Shown here: positions 60,721-64,000 of the stretch, one piece after another
Numbering within the stretch: the first letter of the stretch is position 1
Layout: every line of letters starts with the position of its first letter
Assembly: GCA_036000105.1 (NCBI GenBank)
Contig: DASYGE010000012.1
Location: forward strand, 682,001 to 746,000
DNA: 64,000 nucleotides
Reading direction: 5' to 3'
DNA from: DASUBN01 sp036000105
Lineage (GTDB): Bacteria; Pseudomonadota; Gammaproteobacteria; Natronospirales; REEB76
Translations under genes and position numbers: made by a program
Notes under the pieces: generated by a model
Told to the model about the DNA's origin: nothing
The model's database searches: none
Seen by the model: the letters and a program-made list of their open reading frames with translations, nothing else

Positions 60721-61614
60721 ATGGAATCATCAGCAGGGAGTGCTAAGTTCGGTTCGCCGGCCGTGGTATTGATCGCCTCCGCTGTGCTGACAGTATTAAT
60801 GATGGCACCGCTCTCTTCGCGGGCGCAGGACCTTGGCGTCTGCGATGCCTATCTGCAACTGCTCAAGCAGACCAAATTCGAAAAAACCCCATTCTGCGGT
60901 CGGCCCGAAGATGGGTCTGTGCCGGGATTCATACCACTCAAGCGCAACTATTGGGAGGCCGAGCAGATCTGGCCGATATTCACTCACGTCTATGAGTTCA
61001 TGCTGTTCGATGACCAGCTCCATGTCCAGAGATTCTTCAGTCAAAATCCGGACGACCCTAACAAACCTCTCGTGACCACGGATCCAACGAGAAAGGATGG
61101 TATCGCTCAATTCTTACACCGCGGGTGGATGAGCGTGTGGAGTTACGCGGAGCCAATTGATATCGAGAATGACGGTTCCCCGCTCAACTTACTCCTCTGG
61201 CAGGGCTACGGGGCGACTGGGCTCAGTGGTGGGGGCGGTCCCTGTGGTTCGGACTACGCGGAACATTCGTGGACAATCTCATACGTTAACCAACAAGCCT
61301 TCATCGTAAATCTCGATGGCAAAACCATTGACGAACAGCTAACTCGAAAGATTTTCGGAGCACCGGAGGAGTCTTCACTCCGACACCCGAAATACATCCC
61401 AGGCGTCGCGTACGACGCCAATCCGTTCAGGCCGCTTGCGGGTTCTATCGGCATTTTCGAATATCGCGATCGGTACTACATCGAAACCGAGAATATGCCG
61501 AAGACCAAGGATGCTCCGCTGCCCCCGGTCGTGGTGTACCTGCGCGAACACGGTCACACTACCAGGATCTGCTCGCTTCGCCTTGAAAACGAACCGGTAC
61601 CCGAAGACGACTGA
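60721..61614 (+). CDS. Hypothetical exported protein in leader-repeat module
   Basis: A 297-residue exported protein from the ATG at 60721 (MESSAGSAKFG, GGGGAG upstream), with signal segment VVLIASAVLTVLMMAPLSSRAQ. A longer frame from 60658 would begin inside the leader repeat. The mature part starts DLGVCDAYLQLLKQTKFEKTPFCGR and includes NDGSPLNLLLWQGYG and GIFEYRDRYYIETE. It reads like a beta-propeller or FG-GAP-type surface protein, without clear match. Unrelated in sequence to the lipoprotein next to it although both sit behind the same leader. Confidence 0.75.
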   Translation: MESSAGSAKFGSPAVVLIASAVLTVLMMAPLSSRAQDLGVCDAYLQLLKQTKFEKTPFCGRPEDGSVPGFIPLKRNYWEAEQIWPIFTHVYEFMLFDDQLHVQRFFSQNPDDPNKPLVTTDPTRKDGIAQFLHRGWMSVWSYAEPIDIENDGSPLNLLLWQGYGATGLSGGGGPCGSDYAEHSWTISYVNQQAFIVNLDGKTIDEQLTRKIFGAPEESSLRHPKYIPGVAYDANPFRPLAGSIGIFEYRDRYYIETENMPKTKDAPLPPVVVYLREHGHTTRICSLRLENEPVPEDD

Positions 61615-61769
61615 ACCACAATCCAATGTCCGCATCCGCCGTAGACCGATATCGGGCCTCTCGGGAAAGTGGCGGTTGTGGCAACGGAATACATGGCGGA
61701 TCTAGACCGGAATACCTGACTATTCCAACATTCGTGACATTGAGCAGGGTTGAGCACCCATACTGGTAT

Positions 61770-61790
61770 TCCAACACTAAATTCCGAATA
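61770..61790 (-). repeat. Inverted partial copy of the leader-repeat end
   Basis: The 21 bp here are the inverse of TATTCGGAATTTAATGTTGG-type sequence that begins both leader repeats (one mismatch), so the two-gene module is bounded by inverted ends. Confidence 0.7.
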
Positions 61791-61800
61791 GCCTTATAGA

Positions 61801-61968
61801 AAGGGGTGCAAACAATGACTGCGGGTCAGGGGTTCCGAAAGCCGGCCTGGGCAAGAGGGAGGGGCCCAGACACAGGGGGTTGGCACATTCGGTAATCCCG
61901 CCGTCATAGGGTTTGCACCCCTTAGACCGGTGACTTTGCGCCCCTGTCTTTCGACAGGTTTGCCTTTA
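61801..61968 (+). ncRNA. Candidate structured RNA with terminal hairpin
   Basis: AAGGGGTGCAAAC (61801-61813) pairs perfectly with 61911-61923; ATGAC (61815-61819) with GTCAT (61903-61907); GCGGG (61821-61825) with CCCGC (61897-61901). Inside, CCGAA/TTCGG (61835-61839 with 61888-61892) and CTGGGC/GCCCAG (61847-61852 with 61864-61869) continue the fold. A terminator-like CCTGTC-TTTC-GACAGG plus TTTGCCTTTAT follows at 61943-61968. It lies between convergent genes with no ORF and matches no RNA family I know; a palindromic mobile element is the alternative. Confidence 0.45.
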
Positions 61969-62008
61969 TCGTGTCCTCAAGAATTTAGTCTAGCACGCCC
62001 CGGCGGGA

Positions 62009-62836
62009 TTACAACGGCCGGCCATCTCCTGCCTGGGAGGCGATGCGTTTCAGGAAATCCATGAGCCCGAGGCGCCGGCCCACAGCCAGCGCGGCTTCCG
62101 GCGACAGGGCCCGCAAGGCCATGAGCAGCCGCACCGGCTTTGGATTCACGATCACTTCCACCCGGGGTTTATGCAGTATATCCAGCAGCGCTCGCACCAC
62201 GTCTTCGGGCCGGGAGGCGCCGATGCTGCGCGGTGCCCGCATATGTTTGCGGGAGAACATCCCCGTTTCGTCCACGAAACCCGGACAGATGACGGACACC
62301 GAGACACCGGAACCCCGCAGTTCCGCCGCGAGCGAGATGCTCCATTCTGCAAGCCCGCCCTTGCTACCCGAATAGGCCGCGCCGAAGGGCATGCCGGTGC
62401 GCCCCGCGAGGGACGCGATGTTGACGATGTGTCCATCACTCGCCGCCAGCAGCTCCGGCAGGAGTGCGCGGGTTAGCAGCATGGGTGCGGCTAGGTTGGT
62501 GGCGAGGATGCGCTCCACGCTCGCCGGATCCTGCTCGGCGTAGGGCCCGAGTTCTTCCACGCCGGCATTGTTGATGAGCACGTGGATGGTGCCGAACTCG
62601 CTGCGGGCGCGATGCAGGAGTCTTTCCCGATCCGCGCCCTTGGTCACATCACAGGGCACCACGAGTACGCGGATACCGCCTTTGGCGATGTCCCGCGCGA
62701 GCGCTTCGAGTTTGTCCGCGGAGCGGGCCGCCAGCACTAGCTGCGCGCCGGCTTCGCCTAAGGCACGGGCCATGCGTTCTCCCAGTCCCTGGGAGGCACC
62801 GGTCAAGATGATTGTTTTCCCGTTGAGATTATCCAT
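62009..62836 (-). CDS. Short-chain dehydrogenase/reductase
   Basis: A 275-residue classical SDR. NAD(P) motif LTGASQGLGERM, NNAGVEE, catalytic Ser in VNIASLAGR and Tyr-Lys in AAYSGSKGGLAE. The C-terminal VIVNPKPVRLLMALRALSPEAAL is typical of YqjQ/DltE-like SDRs. Substrate unknown. Its start codon lies 5 bp from the end of an inverted-repeat element, which must therefore supply its leader and probably its promoter. Confidence 0.9.
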   Translation of the reverse strand: MDNLNGKTIILTGASQGLGERMARALGEAGAQLVLAARSADKLEALARDIAKGGIRVLVVPCDVTKGADRERLLHRARSEFGTIHVLINNAGVEELGPYAEQDPASVERILATNLAAPMLLTRALLPELLAASDGHIVNIASLAGRTGMPFGAAYSGSKGGLAEWSISLAAELRGSGVSVSVICPGFVDETGMFSRKHMRAPRSIGASRPEDVVRALLDILHKPRVEVIVNPKPVRLLMALRALSPEAALAVGRRLGLMDFLKRIASQAGDGRPL

Positions 62837-62841
62837 TCTTG

Positions 62842-63006
62842 AGGTGCCTCTAAAACACGAGATTTTGCTCTGTATCTGGAGCTATCGCAGTTTACTCCTC
62901 GGTACATATGGCTTCGCTGCTCCACCAGCGGACACGACGGCAGGGACGCCGGAGGTAGGGCAACGCAGGGAGCAGTTGCCGGAAAGATCGATTTTTAGAG
63001 GTACCT
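62842..63006. repeat. 165-bp MITE-like element
   Basis: AGGTGCCTCTAAAA (62842-62855) and TTTTAGAGGTACCT (62993-63006) are inverse with one mismatch. The interior has no gene. Element size and terminal repeats resemble a non-autonomous transposable element. It fills the region between the SDR start and the cytochrome terminator. Confidence 0.65.
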
Positions 63007-63039
63007 GAAAACGAAAACGCCCCGCTGGTGCAGGGCGTT
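63007..63039 (-). terminator. Terminator of the cytochrome c genes
   Basis: On the minus strand AACGCCC (63039-63033) pairs with GGGCGTT (63022-63016), followed by TTCGTTTTC. It closes the two-cytochrome transcript. Confidence 0.75.
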
Positions 63040-63068
63040 CTGTTAACAAGGTGCCAGGAGCTCTAGGC

Positions 63069-63410
63069 TCAGTGGCCGCCCTGGGGGATGCTGTGCAGCG
63101 GTCCCGGCAGGCTGGAGAAATACTCCGCCAGGTTCTTGATGTCGTCATCCGTGAGGCTCGCGGCCATGCCCTTCATGATGGGGTTGTTGCGCCCGCCGTC
63201 CTTGTACTCGTGCAGCGCCTGGATCAGGTAATCCTTGTACTGCCCGGCGAGTATCGGGAACTGGTCGGAGCTGCTGAGGCCGTTCAGGCCGTGGCAGGCG
63301 GCGCAGGTCTGGGCCTTGTCCTTGCCGGCGGCGATGTCGCCGTCAGCGCAGGCGGCCTGGGTCGCGAGCAGGAGGCCGGCGGCGGCGAGGATCGTGAATG
63401 ATTTGTGCAT
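63069..63410 (-). CDS. Small c-type cytochrome
   Basis: A 113-residue periplasmic cytochrome c. The signal peptide (1-22) is followed by DGDIAAGKDKAQTCAACHGLNG (haem motif CAACH) and, near the C-terminus, GMAASLTDDDIKNLAEYFSSL, where Met is the probable sixth haem ligand. This is the class I, c553/c4-half type. Start at 63410 with AAGGGG upstream. The second, related cytochrome gene lies 11 bp upstream. Confidence 0.93.
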   Translation of the reverse strand: MHKSFTILAAAGLLLATQAACADGDIAAGKDKAQTCAACHGLNGLSSSDQFPILAGQYKDYLIQALHEYKDGGRNNPIMKGMAASLTDDDIKNLAEYFSSLPGPLHSIPQGGH

Positions 63411-63421
63411 GCTATGCCCCT

Positions 63422-63763
63422 TCACTGCGGGTTGGCCGGGGTCTTACCCAGGCTCTCGAAGTACGCGGCGATGTCCTGCATCTGCTGGTCGGACAGGGAA
63501 GACGCCTGCGCGTGCATGGTCCGGTGGGTGCGGCCGCCGGCCTTGTATTCCTTCAGGGCCGCCAGGATGTAGGCGGCGTGCTGCCCGGCAAGCTCAGGCA
63601 CCCGGTAGGTGGGGTACACGTTGGTGTAGTTCGGCACGCCGTGGCAGCCGATGCAGGTGTAGGAGTCGATCTTGCCTTTGGCCGGGTCGCCGTCAGCGCG
63701 GGCCGTGAGGCTTAACGTAGCCGCAGCGCAGGCGAGGACGATGGCGAATACGCGAATCCGCAT
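63422..63763 (-). CDS. Small c-type cytochrome, paralogue
   Basis: A 113-residue periplasmic cytochrome c with signal peptide (1-22), haem motif CIGCH in IDSYTCIGCHGVPN, and a C-terminal MHAQASSLSDQQMQDIAAYFESL helix with candidate ligand Met. It is paralogous to the downstream cytochrome (shared LAGQ, LxALxEYKxGGR, AAYFxSL motifs); together they resemble the two halves of a dihaem cytochrome c4 encoded as separate genes. Start at 63763 with AGGGAG. Confidence 0.93.
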   Translation of the reverse strand: MRIRVFAIVLACAAATLSLTARADGDPAKGKIDSYTCIGCHGVPNYTNVYPTYRVPELAGQHAAYILAALKEYKAGGRTHRTMHAQASSLSDQQMQDIAAYFESLGKTPANPQ

Positions 63764-63989
63764 CGGAATACTCTCCCTATATAGAGGGTTCAAGGATTAA
63801 GGGCCCTGGCCGGGTCCGGAGGGCGCCTAGGTTACCAAAACCGGCGCCATACCTGTAGTCCGCACTCCCGTAAGGGCTCCGGTGCATACTTTGGCGGGTA
63901 ATAGCCAGGCCCGGAGCCGGGTCTATATGAGGTCTTGCAGCGGCGGGTTCACCGCCCCATATAGGTCAGGCGTCCCAGGAGGTAAAGGT

Positions 63990-64000
63990 ATGCAGAAGAT
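63990..64000 (+). CDS. Start of a gene running out of the window
   Basis: AGGAGGT (63978-63984), a near-perfect ribosome site, precedes ATG at 63990; only the codons for MQK and part of the next are present. The product cannot be identified. The 226 bp before it contain the divergent control region with the cytochrome genes, without a clear consensus promoter. Confidence 0.6.

Overview
The window is GC-rich, densely coded bacterial chromosome. Gene content points to a gammaproteobacterium, most likely near Xanthomonadales/Nevskiales: divergent tesA and ybbA-ybbP, a skp/OmpH homologue, mtgA, two small c-type cytochromes back to back, an Ada-AlkA fusion beside ogt, many short lipoproteins, and a 2-oxoacid:ferredoxin oxidoreductase pair with its own FAD/Fe-S diaphorase-like protein. 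The assignment is inferred from content and synteny; there is no rRNA marker. I saw no rRNA, tRNA or CRISPR array.

Layout. 1-8.8 kb: a truncated tricorn-type protease (minus), then on the plus strand skp, threonine aldolase, an FAH-family hydrolase, a deoxyhypusine-synthase-like enzyme, a cysteine hydrolase, a SIMPL protein and a PrcB-like lipoprotein. 8.8-9.7 kb: a 129-bp palindromic element and an AT-richer HEPN-type gene. 9.9-12.8 kb: alkylation repair (Ada-AlkA fusion, ogt) and a PaiB-like protein. 12.9-18.9 kb: a hydroxyacid dehydrogenase, two MAPEG proteins, membrane proteins and two paralogous lipoproteins. 18.9-24.6 kb: ybbA-ybbP transporter, tesA, YeiH-type transporter. 24.6-26.4 kb: two tandem paralogous outer-membrane proteins and a Nudix hydrolase. 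26.4-30.9 kb: a probable lipid-modification locus (diiron protein; FAD oxidoreductase, DUF1365, Cfa-like methyltransferase). 30.9-33.8 kb: glutamine amidotransferase, lipoprotein, patatin-like lipoprotein, small haem-copper-oxidase-like membrane protein. 34.0-38.8 kb: the 2-oxoacid oxidoreductase operon.

38.8-43.3 kb is an accessory, AT-richer island: a zinc-ribbon membrane protein, a TumE/TumA-type toxin-antitoxin pair, a truncated kinase-like gene, an IS3-family remnant fused in frame to a duplicated DUF1801 gene start, and the intact DUF1801 gene. 43.4-59.0 kb returns to core-like genes: a frameshifted FGGY kinase, a DsbG-like protein, S10 peptidase, OsmC, an SDR, fadD-murI, a large beta-propeller protein, an APC permease, DUF2891-mtgA and an LCM-type methyltransferase. 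59.1-62.0 kb is a second accessory patch: two secreted or lipoprotein genes, each behind a copy of a 138-bp leader, closed by an inverted copy of its end and followed by a strongly folded candidate RNA. 62.0-64 kb holds an SDR, a MITE-like inverted-repeat element, two cytochromes c and the first codons of a further gene.

The most unusual signal is a cluster of perfect hairpins inserted in frame (about 123 bp, 41 residues) into the DUF1365 gene at 29353-29475. It resembles in style the coding-sequence palindromic elements known from Rickettsia. A related hairpin arrangement lies in an intergenic region at 59183-59223.
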